Notes under the pieces: model-generated
Told to the model about the DNA's origin: nothing
Databases searched by the model: none
Seen by the model: only the letters and a program-made list of their open reading frames with translations
NCBI RefSeq assembly: GCF_963855985.1
Contig: NC_087092.1
Coordinates: 14,074,001 to 14,138,000, forward strand
Source of the DNA: Ostrinia nubilalis
Taxonomy: Eukaryota; Arthropoda; Insecta; Lepidoptera; Crambidae
Length of the DNA: 64,000 bases
Direction: 5' to 3'
Shown here: positions 40,803-53,348 of the stretch, in pieces
Layout: each line of letters starts with the position of its first letter
Position numbering within the stretch: the first letter of the stretch is position 1
Translations under genes and position numbers: made by a program

Positions 40803-43750
40803 TAAATAGTGTCTCTATTGGTGATAACTAAGACACCCTAGATACAGTAACTAGACTAACTACTGAAATTAAGCCCGAACAAACACAAAGTTGGCGCGGC
40901 GAGACTTTATAAATGTAGAGCCTATGTGATATTAACTTAAAGGTCTGTCAGAATTCTTGGAATTTGTAAAGTTTAGTTCTCTACAAGACAAGTTGAATTA
41001 ATTTTTCAATAGATAATCTAGGTATTTTTTTCAATAAATAACTCTATCTCATAGAAAAGCTTTGCAAGTACTTGCCTAATTGAGTAAATTGGTTGAAACT
41101 TGTCATTTGTTAGTGTTAAAGCTGATTACAATTAGGCTATGACGTTCTGGACAGTCAACCCTCTTATATTTTATCAACATCTATCAATGTTTATAATCAC
41201 TGGACCGATTTCATACCAGCTTTTGGAATATTGAAAATATCTGATATTGGCTCGACCGTTTCCATAAATATTTAAATACTCCGTTGTGACTGATTTGAAT
41301 TTCAATAAAGTACCCATAAAAATACTCTTAATAATACATTTCATCATTCTGATCGCTGTTTAAATGACGGCTCCATTTATTATTTGAACGTAAATCTAAC
41401 CGGCATAAACATCAAATTTTTTGTTAGCTAGAAGTTAAATTTTGACGCGCAGTAATAAATTAGGCGGCCTTATGGCTAAATAAGTAATAAATTAAATGGT
41501 ATTAGCCAAACCAGCACACCAGTGCGTGGCAGATTTTGAAAAGATTAAGATACCATCTTGGAAAAGTTAAAGATGCGTAAAGTATCTTACGTGATATTAA
41601 GTATTTCGTACGGGCACAGTAATTAAGTATTAACTCGGCACCCAATGTGTTGAGGCGAATATCGCTACTACCTACTTATCACTTTGTCATCACTTTATCT
41701 TTGTGTCACTTTAGCTTTTTCAAAACGTGGAGGGTTAATTTTTACCCATATTGAAAACATTTTTCCAATAATTAAAAAGTAACTTTTTCCAGACTGACTA
41801 AGAGCATAATATGAATCGACGGGGAGAAGATGGGGCCAATGCTAGTCAAATATAAAATACTTACTTATAGACGTTTAAGTGTTATCATAATATAAATGTT
41901 TTTTTTTATGAGAGCCTGTCTCGCTGGCAGCCACCTGTTCGAGTTATATGACGTCTGCAGAACGTATTTTATTCCAACATTTAGAATTTCATTTCTCGAG
42001 TAAGGTCGCACCCCGCAATAAACATTTGTACCTATTTGGCCCATCTCCTCTAAAGTAGACTTCGAAATGTATTGGCCTGTGGTGACTTTGGGAAATGTCT
42101 AGTGAAAGGATCGGGGCCCAGAGGATTCTTAATGGTATTGGAATCGATTAAAGATAAACGTAATTACTTTTCAGCATTGGAATTGAATTTGAGCATGATT
42201 TATTCACTGTGACATTAAAATAAATGTTGAAACACAAAAACGCATTTATAATAAGTATCCAAAATTGTCCTTGAAAATGTATCTTTTATATGGATGGAAA
42301 TAAAAGGATTGAATACCATTCTGTGAGCAAGCTTTCAGGTGAAAGTTGTCATTGTCGCGATAGCAGCCCCATCGCATGATAAAGGTCGTTATGCCATGTC
42401 AAAAGCCTGGCAATAATGGCTCGAATAACTCCTCAATTAGGTTGACTGTTGACCTTAAAAGCATTGGATAACCATGGATGACCCAAATGCCTACCCCCAT
42501 TTAGGGAAAATCCAGTAAAAATATAGTGCAAAAGGTCATGGGGATACAGTTACTAAACTATTAATAACACTATTTGTGTACGGAAATTAGTTTTCCTGGT
42601 AGAGTTGCTAAGGTGTCAGGTTTAAGTCGTTGGTAAATTAGTTAATTTCTAAACATCTAATGACTGGGTTGCACCGTCTTACTTGAACTGTAACAAACGG
42701 TTGCATAAATAGGCTAACTAGTTACTACCTATATTTTTGGTTATAAAAATTGTAAGAAATTTAAAACGGCAATATAAAGTTCTAAAGGCAGACGTGTCGG
42801 AAACCGGGCTAGGTTATGTTTTATTTATTCTTTTTTGGCAAGGAACTAGACGTTAGCTATTAGTTCTTTTTGGCGATATGCCATCCCCGGCTTAAGTTAA
42901 GACCTAAGACCGAATTCTTTTGATGGCGCAGTTTTACTAACATGGGAACTTTATATTAAGTTCAAGCTATAAGAGTTATGATGACACGAGGTAAGGAAAT
43001 TAGGCAAGTTCTAGGATTTACCTTTCCATTTTATAAAAAATCGAAATAGGTTTGTTATACATTACATTAGCCTCTCATAATTAACTCTACTATATAATAG
43101 TAATATAATATAATAAATTATAAAGCTGGATTTTTCAAGGAACGGTTTTAAGTGTATTTAAACGGTACCAACATTAAAAAGTACTTCTTAAAATTTTCTC
43201 TTTAATCAACTTTCAAAGGAAATATTGTTTATTTATTTACAAGGAATATTGTGATTCCTCAGTATCTTGAAAAATCATTTAAACACAATTTAATTCATTA
43301 CCAAGAACGGGCATTTTCTTTTAACGTAAATTATTTATGAATTTTCCACGAGTTGAACGTTGAAAATTCGTCGCTTTTGTTTGTGAAACCTACGAAATGT
43401 AATTAAAAATATCTTTCGCAGAATTTTCCCCTTTAGAGGTAGGCCTACCTACAGCTAAGTAAAATGAACTCGATGAGTGGCACTCAACTCCCTCACACAC
43501 TCTTCAATGCAAGTATGTCCAAGGTCCAAGCAAGACCATTGAAAATTTTCTAGGTATAACCACAGTAGACCCTCTTACCGCAACAAGTTTCAAATATTTC
43601 TATAGTAAAAATGTTGTTCCATCACTTCCAGGAATAGAGCTTTAGGTTTCCTATTGTAAATAACTGGACATTGAAGAGGCGCTACACGAGTAGGGTTTTA
43701 TTAAGGCTCGTCGACAGTGAAGAAGGTAACAATATTAATGTCATAAATAC
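40803..43750. other. No recognisable gene in about 2.9 kb
   Basis: The longest stretch with neither repeats nor motif-bearing frames that I could recognise. Probably single-copy intergenic or intronic DNA. Confidence 0.45.
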
Positions 43751-43815
43751 ATAACTTGAAAAAATCGAACTGCCTAAGGCGCCTTACCTTAGGCAGTTCG
43801 ATTTTTTCAAGTTAT
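43751..43815. repeat. Perfect 28-bp hairpin, 9-nt loop
   Basis: 43751-43778 (ATAACTTGAAAAAATCGAAC then TGCCTAAG) is exactly complementary to 43788-43815 with loop GCGCCTTAC. It is too short and too perfect for a typical animal microRNA precursor. It may be a minimal foldback. Confidence 0.85.
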
Positions 43816-44389
43816 TTATACTTAATTAACAAATTAGTTTGAGATGCAACTCTTAATGCTAAAAATTAAATAACTAATATTAATGTCTACAGAAATTACT
43901 GCACTTATATTCAACAATTGAGAAGACGTAATCGTGGCTCGACTATTTTATAAGTACGCTCCTTTGCATGAAATGAAAAGTAGTTATCGGGACATCGGCA
44001 AGACCATAAAGTTTTGGTGCAACGCCAGCACACCACGTAGTTACGAAATCCCTCAATCGATTTTCAATATTATTTCAAAGAAAGTTCGTACTTTACTGGT
44101 TGACTTGATCATACTCACAGATGAAAGAGAGTCGCAGTAGTAAAGTATAAGTTATAAATGGTAAGAGTAGAATAATATGTATACTCTTATAAGTCTATAG
44201 GTACACGCCTGGATTAGTTGAGCAGGGAAAAACATTTGATGGGAAGTCAAATTAAGTCAATATCACATCAGAGTATAATTTTTATAGCAAATAAAATAGC
44301 ACCTTTTACGACTACATGTAGAGAACCAACCTGTATAAAATGCCCGTTTCAAATTGATGTGTTTTCCAGGGCTGCGCGTAGTTACTATA
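43816..44389. other. No recognisable gene
   Basis: A 68-codon frame at 43934-44140 (+) has fairly balanced composition but no domain I recognise, and there is no neighbouring evidence. Confidence 0.4.
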
Positions 44390-44579
44390 TCTATATAAAT
44401 AAAAATGAATTGATGTTCGTTAGTCTGATTAAAACTCGAGAACGGCTGGGCCGATTGAGCTGATTTTGGTTTTAAAATGTTTGCCGTAGTCCAGGGTAGG
44501 TCTAAACGGTGAGCAAATATGGAAAAATTGCGATGGCTTATTGCCTTTAAGGCGGAACAGAGTTCGCCGGGTCAGCTAG
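44390..44579 (+). mobile_element. Short non-autonomous Helitron, complete
   Basis: Starts TCTATATAAATAAAAATGAA and ends AGTTCGCCGGGTCAGCTAG. It includes CGAGAACGGCTGGGCCGATT. The TC start and CTAG end are the Helitron termini. It is the same family as the truncated copy at 1-157. Confidence 0.83.
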
Positions 44580-46976
44580 TAGCAAATAAAATGACGAGCG
44601 AGTCAATATCAATCAAAACAAAATTGATTTGGTTAACCGCCTCTGAAATCTGCACTATTGTGAAGGTAAAAAGGCCACATTTTTCAATTTCATGCGAAAA
44701 ACTCGTCGATCTATTGCTAAAATATAGGGTAGGTATTTGAAGCTTGAAGATTGCGTGCGAATAAAATGGTTAGATGAGTTCAAATAATTTGCGAGAGAAA
44801 AAGTGAAAAATAAATGCCTCGATGAAAATAATGAATGACAATTTTCTCAGAATCTGAAGTATGAAATCTCATGAATTACAGTGAAATTTGCTCATTTCGC
44901 TTCGTTCAAAACTCCAGTTTCATCTGCGTGAACCTCAGGCGTCAGTCCATTACAGCCTAATGTATATTTTTCTAGCTGAGCGCAACCGAGTACGTTGTCT
45001 AGCGTTGGCTGAATGCGCTCGCGCTCAGCATTCGTTCAATTTTTGATGCGGAGTCAGTGTAACGTGCATGCACGCTCGAATGGCGCTAATTAGTGTGACA
45101 AGTCGACGTGGTAACGAGCTCGTTACTCACATTTTGATTGCCTCCGCCGGGACGTTGCGGCGTCGGAGTCACGCCACTGAGCGCACTTAGCAAATTGAAT
45201 TACCTTTGTTGTGAGCCTGCTGCCTCGCACGATCCGGGGAACGTGATTATTACGATCTCCGAAATACACTTATCGGAAATGATATGAACTCTTCAACCCT
45301 TCGTTGAAATAAAGCAGGGGTTGCGGGTTTACCTAAAATAATAAAATAAGAGAAGAGATAATTAAGTTTTGTAGATAGGTAATCTTGTGTGTGTGATAAT
45401 TTCAAAAGATTTTTGGCCTCCACAGTAACTATTAGCTTAGTAGTACGGACTGCTACATACAAACGGTAGGATACGATTTGATTAAATGTAAAATCTGTGC
45501 AAGCAAACTAGAATGGGTTTAGAAACTGCGACCTCATCACCTCGCCCTCACACATTAATGAGCGAGCGAGAGGTGACGGTTGTTTATTCGCGACGGGAAA
45601 GGTTCTATCAACCAACATAGAAAACCTATTTAGTGTTGCCAAAAAAGGCCAAGGACATTACTTAGGTAGGTACTTGCTCACTGTAGCTACAATTTAGGAC
45701 AGCCTTCCCAGGCCAAATATAATTAATATCTTATCTTAAATACGAGTAAGGCCCAACAAAGAGAAATAAATTTGTTTTTTAATTCAGTTTGTCCTAGACT
45801 AAAGAACAATGTGCCAGTGGGCTTTAGTGGCTCAAATAACGTTATACCTAATATTATTAGAAGCACAAAATGTTTTTAATTGAGGGTTGCTTCAGGTTAC
45901 GACCCAACATAATCAAGAAATTGCCGAAAGTTTAAATGGGCGGTGAAATTATCTTGCGTAACATAGTGAGTGTAAAATTATAAAATACGATACAATGTGC
46001 TCTTTACAACTTCACTAACATTAATTGCTCGTTCTAGCGCACTAAATAGCTTTGCGCACTTAGTAAATTGTGTCACCACCGTCCCTTTATTAGTCCTTTG
46101 CCTTCTGGAACGTCGTAAAACATTTTAATGTTAACTCTAAATGACAGTAGTAAGCTCGCCATAATTATGACTATTCGTTGGGCGTCTATGTTTCTGTGAT
46201 AGGGCTACGTGGAGCAATGTCTATGAGTCTGTAAGTAAGAAAGTTGAGTATATTTAACTTCTGTTTATTTAAACAGAAGTAAGCTCAAAACTCTATCTAC
46301 GAGTATACAATTTCAAGCATGATGTTTTATGAAATAGGTACTTTCAGTGTTTTGACCTGTAGGTAGAGACGTCCCCTGATGAGGGCATGTCTCCCCTTCT
46401 CCCCTTTTGACTTCCAGTAAGCGTTTTTTAATATATTGAACGATTATTAATATCATAGGGTTGTAGACACTTCTTTGCTTTTCAAAGCGAAGATGAAAGA
46501 GCTTCAATGCGACTCGAAAATAGAAAGCATTCCAGAAAATGATTTCGCGAAATCGATTTCTGAAGATGAGTAAATATCGCGATACTTCTCAGATTTGATC
46601 AATGAATATTTGATAGCAAAGTTTTATGGGATAATTTAAGTGAGTTTGAAATAAATAAGTTACAAAACAATTTTGATAAAGCTTGTTTGAAAGTCACAAA
46701 CAACAAGTAGTACTTATTTAAGTATAATTAAGTTTCTATTAGGGGCTTAAATCTGAATTATACACGTGTCTCACGGCCCTTAATACTTTTAATAAGTTGA
46801 GTTTATTTAAGAGAGTGAAAAATAATTAATAGGTATTAAGTAATTAGTAAGTATTAAGTAGGTCTCGATGTTATTTCTTCAGATGATGAATGATATAGCG
46901 CAAGTTGGAAACTAAAAGTAGGTTGAGTATTGATCAATTAGTAACTTCTGTATCGCTCCTCGGAGATGTGCTAATA
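44580..46976. other. No recognisable gene; CpG-rich patch at 44930-45240
   Basis: About 300 bp at 44930-45240 is distinctly richer in G+C and CG than its surroundings and includes GCATGCACGCTCG and GCCTCCGCCGGGACGTTGCG. No terminal repeats or coding frame were identified there. The rest is AT-rich and unrecognised. Confidence 0.45.
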
Positions 46977-47971
46977 CACTTCTGGACACATTGGCCCACC
47001 TTAGAGTTTAGGTTTCGATGGCCCCTACCGAAATATGATTGCTAGATTGAACAAAAACTGTTGATGCAGTTTTAAACCTGATACATTTTACCATCTTTTT
47101 CGATCGTATTGTTTTAAATTTGAATTCAGAATACCATACGACATGGAGCTACGCCTAACAAGTCGCCTTGTTAAAGGCAATTGATTTTTGAATAAAAAAC
47201 ATGTTTTATCAAATAAAGGTTTAATTTAATCACGCGTGTTGCCTCCATGGGCATCTACCACAGCTCTTGCATTATCATGCATAAAAAGGAAATTTGGGCC
47301 CACATAGTCCGCGTATGGTATCACGTGAGGTTCTAAGCACTCACGAATGTACCTTTCAGCATTTAATGTTGGCAGCCGTGGTCCTGTAACAAACTCAAGT
47401 TGAGTTTTGCCGCTCGCGGATATACCGCCCCAGACAGTCCATGAGCCACCGCCATAAGCAACCCTCTCTTCAAAGCAGCATTGTGCGAAACGCTCTCCCT
47501 TACGTCGGTAGACCTTCTTCCTTCCATCATTGCCATGTAACACAATTTTAGACTCATCAGAAAAGAGTACACGGCTCCAATCTTGCTGTGTCCAATTTAA
47601 ATGACTGCGTGCGAAATGAAGGCGCGCTGTTCGGTGGGCTCGCGTTCGTTTGGGCCCATTAGCTGGCTTGTGTGGTACCATATCGCGTTATTTTAACCTT
47701 CTCCGAACAGTTCGAGCGCTCACAGATACTCCGTGGAAGTCGCGAAGTTGGTTTTGTATCTCAATGGAGGTAAGGTGACAATTTCTCCAAATTGTCTTTT
47801 GTTTCTTTAAATTCTGTGTTCGAAATTTAAAAAAAAAGACCATTGAATGAATTGTGTATGTGCCAGGTTCAAAACTGCATCAAAACTTTTTGCTCGACCT
47901 AATATAAAATTTTAGCTAGGACCAAATGAAACTGAAAATACAAGGTGGGCTAGTAGATGTGTCCAGAAGTG
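46977..47971 (-). mobile_element. Tc1-like transposon, internally deleted (995 bp)
   Basis: Inverted ends CACTTCTGGACACAT...GCCCACCTT are flanked by TA (46975-46976 and 47972-47973). The interior carries a broken transposase on the minus strand. A full Tc1-like element is usually 1.3-1.6 kb; the shortfall matches the missing transposase segments. Confidence 0.9.
47226..47843 (-). pseudogene. Tc1-like DDE transposase, broken
   Basis: The minus-strand frame from an ATG at 47843 has remnants of the DNA-binding region (IQNQLRDFHGVSVSARTVRR), then an in-frame TAA at 47690-47688. The continuing frame from 47681 gives VPHKPANGPKRTRAHRTARL, the catalytic VLFSDES (D42 counted from 47681), WGGIS, and FMHDNARA (D136). 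Directly after DNARA it jumps to VVDAHGGNTRD and a stop, which is the family's extreme C-terminus. An internal deletion has therefore removed the third catalytic residue and its surroundings. A working transposase cuts and pastes the element in the nucleus; this one cannot. Confidence 0.9.
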
Positions 47972-47973
47972 TA

Positions 47974-49774
47974 ATATCGCAGACTCGCACCTTAATTTAT
48001 TTTCGATCGTGACTCCGCCTTCTTCTTACGCAAACGAGAGACGTTACATCTATGATACAGATACAAAAATGAAAATACATAAGTCTGCAAGATAGTTTTG
48101 ACGTTCAAACTATTTACTTTAGACAGAAAATGTCTTGCGGCAAGGCCGTATAATTCTCAGTTCTCGGTAACATACTCGTAGTGTAAAGTGAAACATTCTG
48201 CGAACACATCCGTCTACTTAGGAGAGCCTCGGCGGAACACTAATGATGAGTATGTTAACATGTTCTATGAATATAAAAGGTCGTTTCCCGAGGCTGAAAG
48301 ACATTAACCGTCTCTAAGTACTGTTGGCGTCTCTCTAATCTACGCCGGCATACATATTCAGGACGTCCGAAGGGCCCCGGGCCTTTAGAACTGGTAATTA
48401 TTCCTCAAGGTACTTTTGGAGCACGTAAATTAGCCAGGAGCCAGCCATAAAAACTCTGAACCTCATGCGCATTCATTAACGAGGGCAACTTTGGAATTTT
48501 AGTCGACCTTTCATCCGATTAGGTGGAGGAAAACATGAAGGGCAGGTAAAAAAACGGGGCCGGTCGTACTTGTGTTAATATTTCTCTGCATTCATCTAGA
48601 TGTATTCACAGAAATGAATGTGCGCTCTTATTGCGAATTTCTAAAATTCTCTGCGATATTTTGACGTGTTGGTTGGGTGTTGCGCATAATACAAGCGTGG
48701 GGACCTACCTACAATATAATGTCCGCAAAGCAAATGCATACGGACGGTCATTAAGATTCATGCCGCTGTACGACGCGACGCTAATGCAGTGGTGTAACAT
48801 GCACACAGGGCTCATTTTCATTTCGGTGTTTTTCTAGCATTTTTAAAGGGTCACTCAAACGGACATGTCTTTAATTATTCAAGATTGCATTTTTCCTCAA
48901 CGACTTATAAAAAGCCTGAATAAGTGTTTTTCTTTGCTTTTCGCCTGCACTTCTTCACTAAACTTCACAAGAATGGGATGTCGGCGATAATTTTATTCCT
49001 ATATTCGTAACGAAAATGCAAAGATTTTTTTTAAAATGAATCCAATCTAACGACCACGGCATTTGATCACAAAGATTTATTTAATTATGATGGTAATGGA
49101 ATCATCTACAATCCTGCTTCCCGAAGTAATATCAACATCTTATTTATATCTATTGAAGATATCACTACTAGGTGACAGCCTTTGATAATCAGGAGAGGTG
49201 TTGGTATCCATACAGACAAAGTTAATCAGTGTGGCTCCAGTCTACAGCGTGAAGGGTGGCTACCCACAACATTCGTTTAATTTCCGAGTCTCGCAGACGA
49301 AATCTCAGGACTGGCTGAGAAAATTGGTTTCTCGTCGTATTAACTGCTTACCCGTAAAAGCTGACTACAACTCACTTTGTTTACGACAATATTGGACCAA
49401 AATAACCCTTGCCCAATTAATTAATGACCTCCGTAACTATTACATAATAGAATATTAGAATTTACGGGGATATCGATTCACGGTATGATCCGTTCACCGT
49501 GATTTCACGGCCCAAGCATTATCCTTTAATCAATGGTTTTCAGGCGTTTTTGCACCTGATGCCTCTAAGCTAGGGTAGTACTTACTTAAAGTATCTTTGA
49601 TACAAATAAGTAGGTACCCCTGGTATTATTTTATTTGGGTACTGCCTATTGATTGAACATAATTACACATGTAAGTAAATGTTTATTAGGTAAGTAAACA
49701 ACGCTCGAGCTTTTGAGGAAAAGCGCCTATTCAAGTTTTCTTTCAAATTGAAAAAATGTATTGCTCGCTAATGA
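47974..49774. other. No recognisable gene
   Basis: Frames at 48631-48837 and 49198-49458 (+) are open for 68 and 86 codons without any recognised motif. I do not support them as genes. Confidence 0.4.
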
Positions 49775-49850
49775 AATGTTTTTTAACCGACTTCAAGAAA
49801 AGGAGGAGGTTCCCAATTTAGTTGGTATGTTTTAAAAATACGTAATGTAG
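49775..49850 (+). repeat. AACCGACTTCAAG-AAAAGGAGGAGG lepidopteran repeat fragment
   Basis: TTTTTAACCGACTTCAAGAA and AAGGAGGAGGTTCCCAATTT is a dispersed sequence I recognise as frequent in moth and butterfly genomes. Its class is unclear to me. Confidence 0.55.
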
Positions 49851-52215
49851 CCCCATGAATAGCGCTCGGTGGAATCTGGGCTAAAAGCTCCAGTGAACAT
49901 GTTCAAAACGCCTCTCATGTCAAGCTTTGAATCAAAAGATAAGGAAAGTACTATGTAGCTGATGTCGAGGATATTTTTGTTATGTCGGGCTTATATCCAA
50001 CGGCACGCGAAGCGACTGGAAGACCCCGATCGATTTATCAAAGCACTGTAAACATTTCAAACTAAGCCTACGTTGGATTCTTTTTCATTGTCCTTTTGTA
50101 TGTTTTCCCTTTCATGTCTGGTTTAGTTTATCTTTTGTGAATATTAATAGACGACGTGAATTTATTAATAATTCATGTATTTTAAGGAGAAAAGATACTG
50201 AACATTGAATAGGATTGATCGTATGTTTATAGTCATATGTCTGGAAAGAGAAAATTATACTTATTTACCTAGCATTACTAAAACAACAGAGAGCTATTAT
50301 AATATTGATTGTATTATGGTCAACAAGATAATAAAAAAATTGTAGTATATGACTTATACTTAAAATCACAGACTAATATAAATTTCGTTCAATATATCTT
50401 TATTTATAAATATTGGAAAATCGTTACGGACTGAAGAAACTTTTTTATGATGAAACTATCGTAAAAGCACAAAAAAGCCCAGAAACTTCGCGAATCTACA
50501 TAGTTTTGTCGAGCCTATTTTGTAATATACATAGTAACGGACACGTCCGTTACTATGCTAAAGGGTGCGTTCCTGAGACCTTAGCGCTCGTCTGGGTCGC
50601 ATAAAATGTCTCTTTTACCACAAAGTATTCGAATTACTATTTCACGACAAGGTTCTTTTGAGCCTTTGCAAATTTCCTAAAAGGTGACATAAAAACTATA
50701 TGTAAAGGGAGGTGGCGCAAAAACAGTAAGATGTTTCTGAACTTTATTTTTATTGTCAAGCACTCGTCATTCACTAAAAAGGGTTACCTAAGGGACGTCA
50801 TCTAAATAGAAGAACTTACCTTCAATAAAGTAAATTTTGTTTTGATGTTTCTTTATTTCATTTAGAAGAGAAAGCCTTTACATTAATTTGAACCGAAAAA
50901 AGGGTCACAGGGTTTAAAAAGAAGTAATGTGGTAAGTATTACCACATTTTACACCCACTTCATACAGTATTTACAGATCTGTATACATTTTAAATTAGTT
51001 TAAAATATAGGTACATAGCACAAAAATAGAAGTACCTACGTAAGTTTCATGCAACTATGCAGATAACTATTTGGCGTTTAAATTTTAAATACACAGGTAC
51101 AGTATATCAGACTATTTTGGTTGCAAAATTGCCCTTATTAAATACGATGCCACAGCATTTAGTTAGATCGATATGTCGTGGTCCTACGTACCAAACACCT
51201 TGTATATTTATGACCCCTTTGAATAATATAAAAAGCCTTTAATGCCCTAATCGTTTTGGTAAATAAAATCCTGTCTACCTGTGACAAATTCACAAAAACA
51301 ATTGGATTACTTTGGCACGATTTTTTGGCACGCTTTTTGTACTAAGCATTTTTCGCATGGGCAGTTTGTTGTGGCAATTGACGCTTTTGAAAATAAAATA
51401 CTCATAAATACATTAAAGCAAGCAACTTCGTTTGTTTAAATTAGGATATCAAAGTTAATTTAACTGCCTGTTGTAAATATCAGCGGGCATAGAACGCAAT
51501 GCAGATAGCTCTAGGGTCTATATTTTTGGGGCTGGTGAAACATAGATTTTTTCAGGTTCAAGTATTTTCACTTTAAATCGATTATGTAAATTACCATTTC
51601 CTTCAATTAACGGAATTAAATTTAATAGCCTATTTTACAATATTATCTTTGGATAGTTGAAGCTAGGTCTCGTGTGACCGTTCAATAATGAAACGTCAAC
51701 AAAATGATCAACCATCGTAATTTGTAACGTATATAGTATATACCTATAAACGCATGGGTTCGTTTTGGTAGTGACAGCAAACACTCCGTAGCAGTAAAAC
51801 AATACGAAAGGGCCGACTGATGTTTTTATTCCTACTCCATTAGTCTGTTTGTGGTCGGTCCAAACATTTGTTGAAAAGGTAATAATAATTAGGTATACCT
51901 ACCTACCTGTATCTAAGAAATAGATATCTGCAATTCACGCGAGTGGATGCTAGACTGTAAAAACAATCGTCTGGGTACTTTTATTTGATTTGCTTTTCTC
52001 TTAACATACCTAAGCTAGAGTCGATGTTACTTCAATTTTTATTTTAAAGAGTAAAATTTATTCTGTTCTAGTAAGAAAAATAGAAGCGAAAGCCTTTGTA
52101 TTTTTATGGAAATGTATTCAACTGCGATCAAGTACGAACAGGGTGGTCCAAGCTAATTGCTGTGGTAAGGGTGGTCGACATAGAAGTAAGGTAAACGGCT
52201 ACTAGTTCGTGATAG
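49851..52215. other. No recognisable gene; 28-bp palindrome at 50530-50557
   Basis: CATAGTAACGGAC / GTCCGTTACTATG, 13-bp arms separated by 2 bp, falls at 50530-50557. Otherwise unrecognised AT-rich DNA in about 2.4 kb. Confidence 0.45.
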
Positions 52216-52701
52216 TAGGGGAAAGTAGTACGAGTTGATCCCCTGGGGTAAGATGATCCTTTGCGATTGTGCTGAAACCACTAACGTCATTTAGTTTCTT
52301 TCACTGGTAAAACATAGCTCTGGACACCTCCCCGCCTCAGTCAAATCGTAATGGTGGCGTGAGCGACACATCGAATTTGACGAGAAAAAAGAAAAATTGT
52401 GTACTTCTGATCTAAAATAGGCATGACTTTGAGTTTATGTTACTTTTATTCAAACAATGTTAAATGTAACTACTGTTGTCTTTAGGCTTTCTATTATGTT
52501 TAATTTTAATATTTTGGCCATAAAAACATGGCCGCGTACTTGTAGATTATTGTAGCAAATATTTAAACAAAAAGTGGGACTTGGGTCAAGATGATCCCTT
52601 CCTATATGTACGAGATGATCCCTGAGAATTAAAACACAAAAGTCAATGGAGTAGGTAAAGGGAAGTGAAATAAAAGAAAGAGAACTTCATATAACTCACC
52701 T

Positions 52702-52913
52702 GAGTCTGAAGAAGATGATACTGAGTGGCTGTACTGAACAGAGAAGTTTTCAAGCGATACCAAGGGTGAAGGATGGATAAATGTTATGCATGTGGAAAAT
52801 GGGGCCATAAAGCATGTGCTGGGGTAGAGGGTGATGAAGCAGGTGAATTTATTTGTGATATATGCAACACAGCTCCAGCCAAAAAGCGTTTAAATTATTT
52901 AAACGCTATTTAG
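52702..52913 (+). pseudogene. Decayed PHD-like zinc finger, pogo-type transposase C-terminus
   Basis: Reading in frame: ESEEDDTEWLY, a TGA stop, TEKFSSDTKGEGWI, then after a one-base shift CYACGKWGHKACAG, VEGDEAGEFICDIC and a short tail to TAG at 52911. The surviving spacing is C-x2-C-x4-H-x2-C-x13-C-x2-C, the latter part of a C4HC3 (PHD) finger. The expected first Cys pair aligns with TGG and TGA, each one third-position change from a Cys codon. Such fingers occur at the C-terminus of many insect pogo/JRK-like DDE transposases. No catalytic domain remains upstream. Confidence 0.6.
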
Positions 52914-53016
52914 CAGGTACTAAGAAAGAATAAGTTATTTTCGTTATTTAATTCGTAAATGTTTTTCTTTTCTAACTTTTTAACGATTTGTTCGGATAAT
53001 TAGGTACAGTAGAATC

Positions 53017-53348
53017 TCGATTATCCGGACTTCGATTATCCGGATATCCGATTATCCGGACTGAATCTTCATGGCTCTAATTAACAATTTAGGGCCTGGA
53101 CCCATCAATACGGCACAGCGCCGCATGTGATACGGCTCGGCGCTGCCACCGAATACGGTACAGACGTCGTCTTGGTTCATTTTTAATAGAAATTGGTTCA
53201 CCCAATGGTCTAAATGATGCAAATGAACCATTTTCTATAAGTAAAAAGTTAATTATTGTTCGATTTTACTTTGAAATCGATTATCCGGATATTCGATTAT
53301 CCGGAATACCCCTGGTTTTAATTGATCCGGATAATCGGGATTCTACTG
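53017..53348. mobile_element. Pogo-like MITE with CGATTATCCGG repeats (332 bp)
   Basis: Ends CAGTAGAATCTCGATTATCC and the complement of GGATAATCGGGATTCTACTG are flanked by TA (53015-53016 and 53349-53350). Motif GATTATCCGGA is iterated three times at the left and three at the right. The CAGTAGAA..CGATTATCCGGA style of terminus is typical of insect pogo/Tigger-like MITEs. It sits inside the element 52218-53646. Confidence 0.82.

Noticed and set aside
43751..43815. microRNA precursor
   Set aside because: Perfect 28-bp pairing and a 9-nt loop are unlike typical animal precursors with bulges and a longer stem; no evidence of expression is available.
49198..49458. 86-codon plus-strand frame as a host exon
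   Set aside because: No recognisable domain, no convincing splice context and no supporting neighbour.
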